A DNA stretch of 33,315 bases, taken from contig DAOVZK010000024.1 of the NCBI GenBank assembly GCA_030635145.1, positions 1-33,315 on the forward strand, read 5' to 3'. Under the pieces are notes generated by a model. The model worked only from the letters and a program-made list of their open reading frames with translations. It did no database searches and had not been told where the DNA came from. The stretch comes from Planctomycetota bacterium (GTDB lineage: Bacteria; Planctomycetota; Phycisphaerae; SM23-33). The translations under genes and the position numbers were made by a program. Positions 24,316 through 32,168 of this stretch are shown here, in pieces. Positions within the stretch are counted from its first letter, which is position 1, and every line of letters starts with the position of its first letter.

Positions 24316-24527
24316 TAAAATTTCTCCACAATTTTCCACCAGTAATATCGAGGTTTTCTACCTGAAATAGCGATATTTTCCGGTAATTCCGGTGATAAAA
24401 AAACTTTTGGGGGCGATTATAGACAATAATCACAAAAAATCTCGAAAAAATCAACATATGGGGAGTAATTTTCTAATCAAATCGTTGAATTGAGGAATTT
24501 TATCGCTCGCCTCCAACACAGAATTTC

Positions 24528-24555
24528 TTGACAACTATTTCGGAGGAGGTATAAT
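24528..24555 (+). promoter_or_regulatory. Consensus promoter before the cimA leader RNA
   Basis: TTGACA (24528-24533), 16-nt spacer, TATAAT (24550-24555): both boxes match the consensus exactly. The predicted start is about 24562. The spacer holds GGAGGAGG, which has no start codon at a usable distance. Confidence 0.85.
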
Positions 24556-24561
24556 TTTCGG

Positions 24562-24755
24562 TGGCCAGGTATATGAAAGAGGTAATGATGCGGAAGTGCA
24601 AAACAAATTGCAAGAGCGTGACTGTGCAGGAAACGCTCACTCTCCGCGCAGGTGGTATTACCAGCTACCCCTTGTAGTATGCCTCAGGTGTAGCGGACGC
24701 TGTATTTTTTTATTACATGTGCCCTGAGGTTTTACCCCTCAGGGCATTTTTTTTA
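24562..24755 (+). ncRNA. Structured RNA with terminator/antiterminator, before cimA-valS
   Basis: About 195 nt from a consensus promoter to a perfect terminator. Helices seen: TGCAA/TTGCA (24597-24612), GAGCGT/ACGCTC (24614-24638), both closed by GCGGA/TCCGC (24590-24594 with 24643-24647) as a three-way junction, then GGTAAT/ATTACC (24581-24586 with 24657-24662). CCTCAGG (24682-24688) can pair with CCTGAGG (24723-24729), which is also the left arm of the terminator, so an antiterminator form is possible. This is the layout of a riboswitch or attenuator; cimA starts about 220 nt further on. A 34-codon frame (24573-24677) overlaps the helices but has no run of Ile, Leu or Val codons. I match it to no known RNA family. 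A free small RNA is the alternative. Confidence 0.7.
24720..24754 (+). terminator. Rho-independent terminator of the leader RNA
   Basis: Ten perfect pairs, TGCCCTGAGG/CCTCAGGGCA, 7-nt loop TTTTACC, then eight T. The best terminator in the window. Confidence 0.92.
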
Positions 24756-24974
24756 TTACTGAAGTGTTTCCCCTGGATTTTATCGGCTTGGTTTCTTTTG
24801 ATTTCCAAACGTTTATTTGCGTCTGAAAAAAGATGGCCGGGGAAATGCGATAAAAGCTTCTGCCGGGGCAATTTTCTAACTTACAGCACGAGGATGCTTG
24901 GCGTTCTGCGAGCATATCGTGTACTATTACTACCGATTTAACCTTTGATTACAGATAATGTGGAGCCATATGCA
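24756..24974 (+). other. Region between the leader terminator and cimA
   Basis: About 220 bp with no gene and no clear second promoter, so read-through of the terminator may be needed to express cimA-valS. In-frame TTG at 24945 could extend cimA by ten codons but lacks a ribosome site. Confidence 0.45.
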
Positions 24975-26579
24975 ATGACTACCCAAAAGACAAGAATACA
25001 AACATACGATACGACACTGCGAGATGGCACCCAAACTCAGGGCGTGAGCCTTTCACTGAAGGACAAGCTCGAAGTCGCCGAGGCGCTCGACGCTTTGGGC
25101 GTGGACTACATAGAGGGCGGATATCCGCTGAGCAATCCCAAGGACGAGCAGTTTTTCGCGGAAATCCGCAAGATGACTTTCCGCAATGCGAAGATCGCTG
25201 CTTTCGGCATGACGCGCCGTAAAGAAATTAAGGCCGCCGACGATGTCGGTATGCAGGCACTGCTAAACAGCGAGGCCCCTGCCGTTACCATCGTCGGAAA
25301 AAGCTGGAACCTGCACGTTACCGATGTGCTGCGGGTTAGCGAGGACGAAAATTTGCGAATGATATTCGACTCGGTCGAGATCATGGCAAAAGCCGGCCGC
25401 GAAGCAATCTACGACGCCGAACATTTTTTCGACGGATATCGCGCCAACCCGGACTTCGCCATGAAAACCCTGCAAGCTGCCCACGACGCCGGAGCACAGG
25501 CGTTGGTTTTGTGTGATACCAACGGTGGATCGCTGCCTGAGCAGATTACGCAGATATTGCAGGAAATCCGTAAGGTTCTCCCCGACGCCGTTCTGGGCAT
25601 CCACTGCCATAACGACTCCGACCTTGCCGTCGCCAACACCCTCGCCGCTGTCCGTGCCGGCGTCACGCAAGTTCAGGGCACCATAAACGGAATCGGCGAA
25701 CGCTGCGGAAACGCCGACTTAGTGTCGGTGCTGGCGAACCTTGGAATAAAGATGGGCTACGACGTATTGAAGGATGGCTCGATGGAAAATCTGACATCGA
25801 CGTCGCGGTTCGTATACGAAATCGCAAATTTGAACTTCCGCGAAGGCCAGCCGTTCGTCGGATCGAACGCATTCGCGCACAAAGGCGGCATGCACGTCCA
25901 CGCCGTTCAGCGAAACGTGGACACCTACGAGCATATCAGCCCGGACGCCATTGGCAATAAGCGACGCATTCTCGTCAGCGAGCTTTCGGGCATTAGCAAC
26001 ATCGCCGCTACCGTGCCGGCAAAGTTTAACATCGCCGAAGACAAAACCGCCCAACGCCACATCCTCAAAACCATCATGGATCTGGAAAACGAAGGTTACG
26101 AATTCGATGCCGCCGAGGCGAGCTTCGAAATGATCGTTCGCAAGACCCTCGGTGGAAAATGGTACCGCAAGCTGTGGGATCTCGATCATTATCGGTGCGT
26201 GATTTTGCGGCGGCACAACGAAGAAGCGTTGACGGAAGTCACGACTAAGCTGACGATGGACGGCGAATCGCTTCACACTGTAGCTGAAGGCGACGGGCCG
26301 GTCGACTCGCTGATGAATTCGCTCAAGCTCGCACTTCGCAAAAAATATCCCAGCGTCGACGACCTTCATTTGGTGGACTATCGCGTACGGGTAATCAATA
26401 CGTCAGCCGAGACCGCCGCCAGTGTTCGCGTGGTTATCGACTGGCGAGATGCGTCGAATGATACGTATTTCGGGTCGGTCGGTGTTGATGAAAATATCAT
26501 CGATGCTTCGTGGCTGGCGATTGTCGACGCCATCGAGTTTAAGCTGCTAACGGTGGAAGAACTAAGGACGCAAGCATGA
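24975..26579 (+). CDS. cimA: (R)-citramalate synthase
   Basis: About 534 residues. It condenses pyruvate and acetyl-CoA to citramalate, the first step of the threonine-independent route to isoleucine. Catalytic TIM barrel of the LeuA family: TYDTTLRDGTQ at the start, HCHNDSDLAVANTLAAV with metal-binding histidines, and GTINGIGERCGNADLVSV. The linker (about 300-390) and a C-terminal LeuA-type allosteric domain (about 400-530) follow. The length and the RDGTQTQGVSLSLKDKLEVAE start match the CimA branch rather than 2-isopropylmalate or homocitrate synthase, but substrate cannot be proved by eye. ATG at 24975 with GGAG 9 nt upstream. The stop overlaps the valS start by 4 nt (ATGA). Confidence 0.9.
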   Translation: MTTQKTRIQTYDTTLRDGTQTQGVSLSLKDKLEVAEALDALGVDYIEGGYPLSNPKDEQFFAEIRKMTFRNAKIAAFGMTRRKEIKAADDVGMQALLNSEAPAVTIVGKSWNLHVTDVLRVSEDENLRMIFDSVEIMAKAGREAIYDAEHFFDGYRANPDFAMKTLQAAHDAGAQALVLCDTNGGSLPEQITQILQEIRKVLPDAVLGIHCHNDSDLAVANTLAAVRAGVTQVQGTINGIGERCGNADLVSVLANLGIKMGYDVLKDGSMENLTSTSRFVYEIANLNFREGQPFVGSNAFAHKGGMHVHAVQRNVDTYEHISPDAIGNKRRILVSELSGISNIAATVPAKFNIAEDKTAQRHILKTIMDLENEGYEFDAAEASFEMIVRKTLGGKWYRKLWDLDHYRCVILRRHNEEALTEVTTKLTMDGESLHTVAEGDGPVDSLMNSLKLALRKKYPSVDDLHLVDYRVRVINTSAETAASVRVVIDWRDASNDTYFGSVGVDENIIDASWLAIVDAIEFKLLTVEELRTQA

Positions 26580-29548
26580 CAACGGAAATGGAAAAAGTTT
26601 ACGATCCTCGCGGCGTTGAGGCCCGCGTTTACGAGCAGTGGATTGCGTCGAAGGCATTTGAGGCCGACCCCGCAGACGAGCGGGCACCGTTTTGCATGGT
26701 CATTCCACCCCCGAACGTGACGGCGGCGCTGCACCTTGGTCATGCACTCAACAATACGCTGCAGGATATTCTGATTCGATTCCAACGTATGAATCATCGT
26801 GCTACGCTCTGGATGCCGGGCACCGACCACGCCGGTATCGCCACGCAAACCGTCGTCGAAAAACGAATCCTCGCCGAGGAAGGCAAACATCGCAAGACAG
26901 ACTTTACTCGTGACGCATTTATTAAAAGAATCCAGGAATGGAAAGACCAGTACGAAGCGACGATTCTCAACCAGCTCAAGATGATGGGTTGCAGCTGCGA
27001 TTGGGATCGCACGCGTTTCACGATGGACGACGTTTGTGCCAAGGCCGTCCGCGAAACTTTCTTCAAACTTTTCGCCGACGGGCTGATCTATCGCGGCAAG
27101 CGGCTGGTCAATTGGGACCCGGCCACGCAAACCGTTCTCGCCGATGACGAAGTCGAACACGAAGACGTTCATGGGCATTTCTGGTACCTGCAGTACCCGC
27201 TGGAAAAAGCAGTAACCGTTGACGGGCAAATAATCGAGCATGTCACCGTGGCCACCACTCGCCCGGAAACGATGCTCGGAGACACCGCCGTCGCCATGAA
27301 TCCTCGCGACCCGCGGGCCGATGCGCTAGTCGGGCAAACCGTGATTTTGCCGATTGTCGGGCGAAAGATTCCGATCATTGCCGACGAACACGTCGTGCTG
27401 CCAAACCCCGAAAGCGACGACGAAAAAGCAAAATTCTCGACCGGATTCCTGAAAGTCACACCGGCCCACGACCCCGACGACTACCAGATCGGTTTGCGTC
27501 ACGACTTACCAATAATCAACATCATGGCCCCGGACGCGTCGATCTCCAAAGATCACGGCTGGGATGACTGGGCCGAAATCGACAATCCTGACGTCGAAGC
27601 CATCCTCGGTATGGATCGGTTCGAAGCGCGGGCGGCGATTGTGGAATTCTTCCGCACCGAAAATCTGCTGGAAGAAGTTCGCGACTACACGCACCCCGTC
27701 GGGCACAGCTATCGGTCGCACGTGCCGATCGAACCGTACCTTTCCGACCAGTGGTACGTCGCCGTCAAGAAACCCATTGCGGATTTCGGATCGCGGATTG
27801 CGGATTTGAAGATTGAAACAGAACAAAAAGAAACAAAAGAATATGGGATTGCTACGTGTATCGCAGGGACGGACGTGCCCGTCAATTCACTGGCCGGCCT
27901 CGCGCTTACCCCCCTGCTGGAAGGTAAGCTGACGTTTGTACCCGAGCGCTACGCGACTAACTACAAACTATGGCTGAAAAATCTCCGCGATTGGCCAATC
28001 TCCCGCCAACTCTGGTGGGGACACCAGATTCCGGTGTGGTCGAAGGCGGGCGAGCACGAAACCCCCTCCGAAAGTGAAACTATTTCGCAAGTGTTCCAAA
28101 CCGATGACGGGCCGGTGACATATACGTGCGTCAAGCCAGGTTTGGAAAAACTCGAAGCTACACTCGAGGCCGATGGTTGGGTTCGCGACGAGGACGTTTT
28201 GGATACATGGTTTTCGTCTGCACTTTGGCCGTTCAGTACGCTCGGATGGCCGGACAAAACGCCCGAGCTGGAAAAATTTTATCCGGGCAACGTGCTGTCG
28301 ACAGACCGCAGCATCATTACGCTGTGGGTTTCGCGAATGGTGATGATGGGGCAGTACTGCGTGGGCGACATTCCGTTTACGGAGGTGTTCATTCACGCGA
28401 CGATCCAGGACGGGCAAGGCCGAAAGATGTCCAAGAGCCTCGGTAATGGTGTCGACCCGCTGGAAATTATCGAATCACACGGTACCGACGCCATGCGCTA
28501 CACCCTCACGAGCATGACCACGCAAACGCAAGACGTCCGCATGCCGCTGGAGGTGATGACACTCCCCAGTGGCAAGAAGGTCACCACATCACCGAAGTTT
28601 GACATCGGCCGTAACCTTTGCAACAAACTGTGGAACGCCTCGCGGTTTGCCATGATGAAAATTTCCGGTGCCCCCGCATGGAGCATTATTAAACCGCGTG
28701 AAAACCTCGCCGACGCTTGGATACTCTCGCGACTGAACTCCACAATTCGCGACGTGACCAACGCGATGAATTCTTACCGCTTCAGCGAACTTACCGAGAA
28801 GCTCTACCACTTTTTGTGGGACGATTTTTGCGACTGGTATCTCGAAATTGCGAAGGTTCGCATCGCAGCTGGGGAAGATGCGCCCAAGGCGATCGTGGCC
28901 CACGTGCTGGATATGATTCTCCGCATGCTTCACCCGACCATGCCGTTTATCACCGAGGCCATCTGGGAGCAGTTAAACCAGATCGTTCCTGTTCGCGGGC
29001 CGGGGGATGTACCAGCTGACAAATTACTGATTACCGCACGTTGGCCGATGGCCGACGGGCAGGCGATCCAGCCGCACACTGAAACCAGCTTCGCGACTCT
29101 CATGGATATGGTTCGCGGAATTAGAAACGTTCGTACGCAGCACAATGTGGTTCCCGGGCTGAAAGTTGACGTGCAGGCGGAAATCTTAAACGACGCCCCC
29201 GCCGGTGAAATTCTCAAAAACAACGTCGACACCATTCGGGCGTTGGGAAATCTGAACGAAATTACAATATCGAATAAACCGATCACACCGCCGGTAAATT
29301 CCGCGATGATTACGTCGGGCGGAGTGAAACTTTACATTGTGGGAATTGTCGACTCCGCCGCCGAACGTGTGAGACTCGAAAAACAGCTCGCCACGCTGCA
29401 AAAAGGCATCAGCGGTGTTGAGGGCAAACTCAACAACGAAAAATTTGTCAGCAATGCTCCCGACGAAGTTGTTTCGCGAGAGCGCCAGCGGCTGGAAAAA
29501 ATGAAGCAGGAAGCCCTCACCGTTCAGCAGGCGATTGAAGGGTTATAG
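26576..29548 (+). CDS. valS: Valyl-tRNA synthetase
   Basis: 990 residues. Class I synthetase: the HIGH-type motif is HLGH in PPPNVTAALHLGHALN (about 43-58), KMSKS is in GRKMSKSLGN (about 615-624), and the editing domain lies between them. PGTDHAGIATQ, RDWPISRQLWWGHQIP and the C-terminal coiled coil (last 65 residues, KQLATLQKGI...) are ValRS features. Between KKPIA and TFVPERY (about 400-450) there are about 37 more residues than in T. thermophilus-type ValRS. Part is encoded by a tandem DNA repeat at 27776-27807. Starts inside the cimA stop, so it is coupled. The TAG stop is also the first base triplet of an inverted repeat. Confidence 0.95.
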   Translation: MTTEMEKVYDPRGVEARVYEQWIASKAFEADPADERAPFCMVIPPPNVTAALHLGHALNNTLQDILIRFQRMNHRATLWMPGTDHAGIATQTVVEKRILAEEGKHRKTDFTRDAFIKRIQEWKDQYEATILNQLKMMGCSCDWDRTRFTMDDVCAKAVRETFFKLFADGLIYRGKRLVNWDPATQTVLADDEVEHEDVHGHFWYLQYPLEKAVTVDGQIIEHVTVATTRPETMLGDTAVAMNPRDPRADALVGQTVILPIVGRKIPIIADEHVVLPNPESDDEKAKFSTGFLKVTPAHDPDDYQIGLRHDLPIINIMAPDASISKDHGWDDWAEIDNPDVEAILGMDRFEARAAIVEFFRTENLLEEVRDYTHPVGHSYRSHVPIEPYLSDQWYVAVKKPIADFGSRIADLKIETEQKETKEYGIATCIAGTDVPVNSLAGLALTPLLEGKLTFVPERYATNYKLWLKNLRDWPISRQLWWGHQIPVWSKAGEHETPSESETISQVFQTDDGPVTYTCVKPGLEKLEATLEADGWVRDEDVLDTWFSSALWPFSTLGWPDKTPELEKFYPGNVLSTDRSIITLWVSRMVMMGQYCVGDIPFTEVFIHATIQDGQGRKMSKSLGNGVDPLEIIESHGTDAMRYTLTSMTTQTQDVRMPLEVMTLPSGKKVTTSPKFDIGRNLCNKLWNASRFAMMKISGAPAWSIIKPRENLADAWILSRLNSTIRDVTNAMNSYRFSELTEKLYHFLWDDFCDWYLEIAKVRIAAGEDAPKAIVAHVLDMILRMLHPTMPFITEAIWEQLNQIVPVRGPGDVPADKLLITARWPMADGQAIQPHTETSFATLMDMVRGIRNVRTQHNVVPGLKVDVQAEILNDAPAGEILKNNVDTIRALGNLNEITISNKPITPPVNSAMITSGGVKLYIVGIVDSAAERVRLEKQLATLQKGISGVEGKLNNEKFVSNAPDEVVSRERQRLEKMKQEALTVQQAIEGL
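27776..27807 (+). repeat. In-frame direct repeat inside valS
   Basis: ATTGCGGATTT occurs at 27776 and 27797, 21 nt (seven codons) apart, giving IADF...IADL in the protein. Strings such as gcggattgcggattt look like intergenic simple repeats seen in planctomycetes and related phyla, so the segment may be an insertion that kept the frame. Confidence 0.5.
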
Positions 29549-29706
29549 ATCATCTCAAACTTGCCAGTTCGCTTTTTACTGGCTTGCTTTGCCCGTGGCG
29601 GCGTCAGAAACATTTCGGAATATAGGTAATATGCCTCATGTTTCTTCCTTGCCACGAACAAATCCGCAGCGCAAAAATACAAACTGGCAACTTTTCAATG
29701 CTCTAA
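29546..29706. repeat. TA-GAGCA inverted-repeat element, 161 bp
   Basis: The first 24 bases (from TAGATCATC at 29546) match the inverse of the last 24 (to AATGCTCTA at 29706) at 19 positions. Nested inside are TTGCCAGTT/AACTGGCAA, CGTGGC/GCCACG and AAACAT/ATGTTT, so the whole forms one long imperfect hairpin. Its reverse strand shares ACGCCGCCAC and the arrangement of the 160-bp element at 21637. It starts exactly at the TAG stop of valS. Confidence 0.72.
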
Positions 29707-29777
29707 AGTAGTGCGAAAATCATGTTTCGGCTTGCCAGCGTCACCGCTGTCGGCGTACAATTTATTAGTACGTGAAG

Positions 29778-29806
29778 TTGACAGACTCGACACGAAAGGT
29801 GTTATT
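29778..29806 (+). promoter_or_regulatory. Candidate promoter of the bifunctional-nuclease gene
   Basis: TTGACA (29778-29783), 17-nt spacer, GTTATT (29801-29806). The -10 is poor. The start would be about 8 nt before the ATG, and no ribosome site is seen there. Confidence 0.45.
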
Positions 29807-29820
29807 AAAAAAATTAAAAA

Positions 29821-30426
29821 ATGGATGTACCAGTTGAGCTATCTCGAATTTTGATAACCGAGCTCGGTGAGCAGCAGGTTATTTTTCTCCGCGAGATCGG
29901 GGGTGACCGGACGTTCCCTATCATGATCGGAATTTCCGAAGCCCTTGCCATTGACCGCCGCCTAAAGGGCGTAAAATTCCCTCGACCGCTGACGCACGAC
30001 CTGCTTGTTATCATCATCGAGGCGATGGGCGGGCGGCTGGAAAAAGTCGTCATCGACGATTTGGTCGACCACACCTTTTACGCCAAGCTGCATATTTCCC
30101 GGAACGGTGAAACCGTTGAGGTCGACGCTCGCCCATCAGATGCCGTTGCGTTGGTGGCATCAATGGACGTGCCGATGTTCGTCAACGAAAGCATTTTCAG
30201 CAAGGCGATGCAAAAAGATATCGGGACGAAGGAAGATCGCATCAATATCCTCCGCCAACGGCAAACCGATCTTGCCGACAGCATTCTCGAAGTGTCAAAC
30301 ATGATAATCGACGAAGAATTCCTCTCCACCGCCCCGCCGGAAGAAATCGATAAACGCCGCCGCCAACTCGATATGATGCAGACCGAATATCAGGCGATAG
30401 AAGAAGTCCTTCGCAAGCTGGGATAA
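29821..30426 (+). CDS. Bifunctional nuclease (BFN/DUF151) family protein
   Basis: 201 residues. The BFN domain fills residues 1-135: FLREIGGDRTFPIMIGISEA, RPLTHDLLVIIIEAMGG and VEVDARPSDAVALVASMDVPMFV are its signature blocks. BFN proteins have been tied to nuclease activity in plants and are common in bacteria with unclear roles. The last 60 residues form charged helices (RQRQTDLADSILEVSN and PEEIDKRRRQLDMMQ), probably a coiled coil or UVR-like hairpin. No strong ribosome site precedes ATG 29821; see the promoter entry. The gene converges with the lipoprotein gene. Confidence 0.9.
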   Translation: MDVPVELSRILITELGEQQVIFLREIGGDRTFPIMIGISEALAIDRRLKGVKFPRPLTHDLLVIIIEAMGGRLEKVVIDDLVDHTFYAKLHISRNGETVEVDARPSDAVALVASMDVPMFVNESIFSKAMQKDIGTKEDRINILRQRQTDLADSILEVSNMIIDEEFLSTAPPEEIDKRRRQLDMMQTEYQAIEEVLRKLG

Positions 30427-30485
30427 TTTCGCCGCGATCTACTGCAAAGCGTAAAGGTGGCTCTTAAACTCTGATGCTCGCCCGG

Positions 30486-32000
30486 TTATCGCAGCCGGAA
30501 CTTGCCGAGCGAAACCACAACGCCATCCGGGCTTGCGTAGTGTCCGCAGAATGAGTTCTTGCCAGTCCGCGTCAAGAACAGCACGTAGTAGTTACCGTCC
30601 TTGGCCTGCTTGAGTTCCTGTGCAGCGGGAAACACGTTATTAGAGCGGTCGATCTTGTCGAAGTGCCCTATGATTCTGCAAAGCGAGTCTTGCCCTTCAC
30701 GCAACAATCGTTGCGATGGGAAATACGCCAAGTCGTTGTTGGGGGCGTCGGCGGCACGGGGATAAATTGTCGCCTCGGCCTGGCCGCCCTTGTAGAAAAC
30801 CAATCCGCCATACTGGGTTTTGGTGTCCAGCAGGTCATTGTTGGCGAGCAGCCGTAGCTTCTTTTGCGTAAGCGGACGAGAGAGCATTTCGTCGAGCAGA
30901 TAAATATTCCAGAGATCCGGCATGGTAAGGTTGTCGACCTGCAGCCAGAAGTTGTATTTGTTTGGATTGGCCGGATCTTTGACATGCCGGCGTGCCTTGA
31001 GCAGTTGTCCGATTTCGAGAATCAGCTGCGTTCGCTTGAGATGGCTGCGTAGCGGGTCGGTGCCGAGACGGCTTAGCAGATGAAAATCGCGAACGTTGAA
31101 TTCGTATCCATAATCGCGATTCCATTCCCTGAACAACCTCGCAGCTTCGGGAATCAGTTTCCCACGCTGCACGAAAATAATCTCACAATTTTTCAGCTGG
31201 ACTTCGTTCGCGGGGAGATAACCGAAGTTTCGCAGAAAGCATTGGATCGTCTTGACAGCAGTGCTTTGGGGGCTTAAACCCAGCAGTTTTGTGCGAAGTT
31301 TTTTCCCGTCCATTCGCTTGTAAAGAACCTCGAGGGCGGCGCCTTTTTCCGTAAAATCGCGATCCGGTGAATCCAACGCCTCAAACAGGGCAACATCCCA
31401 TATGCGGTTGGTAATCTGCTGAACGGTGTCGCGATAAGTAGTTTCGTTTTTACCGGTCGCGGTGGGTTCTTTCGCCCACGCACGAACAACTCCACCAAGA
31501 GTGTCGGGAACCGGGTTATTGCTCAGCCATTCGAGCACAGCTGCCTGCAATGTCGGATTTTTGTCCAGCTCGGGAATCAGCGGAATTACCTTTGCGACGA
31601 GGTCGGCGTAGTTTTGGTTCAGCAGGAACAGCAGAACTTTTTCGCTGAGCTTCGGGGGACATTTGGGATCGTTCAGCAGTGTGGAAAGGTCTTCGAGAGA
31701 ATTCGGGTCGCCGATAACGGAGTCGTCTTTGTCGAGCACCAGCTGCACAACTTCCAACGAGTCGGTACGCTGTTTGGGCGTAAGCGTATGGTTTTGAACA
31801 CGCGCAAGATTGCGTATGATAATGTTGCTGTCGTGGTGACGGCGGCGGTCGGCGGATCCCATTTGGCGGTATCCTTCGGGTGTCACCGGCGCGGGGGCGA
31901 CTGTTTCGGGCTGGCAGCCCATGAGAAATCCGCCGACAACAATCAGCATCAAAACCCCAGCAAGGCTGGACTTTAAACTAGTACGTTTGAATATATTCAT
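30486..32000 (-). CDS. Large lipoprotein of unknown function
   Basis: 504 residues. Lipoprotein signal with lipobox LMGC, lipidated Cys at residue 29, so the protein is membrane-anchored outside the cytoplasm. Residues 55-260 are helical and carry hints of HEAT-like pairs (LEDLSTLLNDPKCPPKLSEKV, shown as adjoining parts LEDLSTLLNDP and KCPPKLSEKV; LQAAVLEWLSNNP; KGAALEVLYKRM). The C-terminal 130 residues look beta-rich (YGGLVFYKGGQAEATIYP, NYYVLFLTRTG). No enzyme motif is recognised. The promoter at 32104-32131 is about 100 nt upstream. The gene stands alone between BFN and argC. It may be a planctomycete-specific surface protein (inference). Confidence 0.75.
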   Translation of the reverse strand: MNIFKRTSLKSSLAGVLMLIVVGGFLMGCQPETVAPAPVTPEGYRQMGSADRRRHHDSNIIIRNLARVQNHTLTPKQRTDSLEVVQLVLDKDDSVIGDPNSLEDLSTLLNDPKCPPKLSEKVLLFLLNQNYADLVAKVIPLIPELDKNPTLQAAVLEWLSNNPVPDTLGGVVRAWAKEPTATGKNETTYRDTVQQITNRIWDVALFEALDSPDRDFTEKGAALEVLYKRMDGKKLRTKLLGLSPQSTAVKTIQCFLRNFGYLPANEVQLKNCEIIFVQRGKLIPEAARLFREWNRDYGYEFNVRDFHLLSRLGTDPLRSHLKRTQLILEIGQLLKARRHVKDPANPNKYNFWLQVDNLTMPDLWNIYLLDEMLSRPLTQKKLRLLANNDLLDTKTQYGGLVFYKGGQAEATIYPRAADAPNNDLAYFPSQRLLREGQDSLCRIIGHFDKIDRSNNVFPAAQELKQAKDGNYYVLFLTRTGKNSFCGHYASPDGVVVSLGKFRLR

Positions 32001-32103
32001 AGCGTGTTAGTTCCAAATCAATTTTTATATTTTCCTAAGAGCGTAGACTCGCCACACACTTGAGGTATTATCGTCAGGATACAAGCGACTTCTGAACTAA
32101 AAG

Positions 32104-32131
32104 ATTCTAACAACTATGGGCGCAAGTTCAA
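32104..32131 (-). promoter_or_regulatory. Promoter of the lipoprotein gene
   Basis: On the minus strand: TTGAAC (32126-32131), 16-nt spacer, TAGAAT (32104-32109). Leader of about 97 nt. Confidence 0.55.
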
Positions 32132-32168
32132 GCGGGAAAATGGGTTTCGCCGACAAACCACCACCCGA

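Noticed and set aside
24573-24677. 34-codon leader peptide gene
   Set aside because: No ribosome site and no run of Ile, Val or Leu codons; it overlaps all the predicted helices. Kept only as a remark in the RNA entry.
24562-24755. T-box riboswitch before valS
   Set aside because: GGTGGTATTACC vaguely resembles the T-box sequence, but it is not part of the antiterminator, and no stem I, AGTA loop or specifier codon could be seen.
24562-24755. 6S, SRP or tmRNA gene
   Set aside because: Length suits 6S RNA, but no closing stem joins the two ends. The SRP GGAAG loop and tmRNA features are absent.
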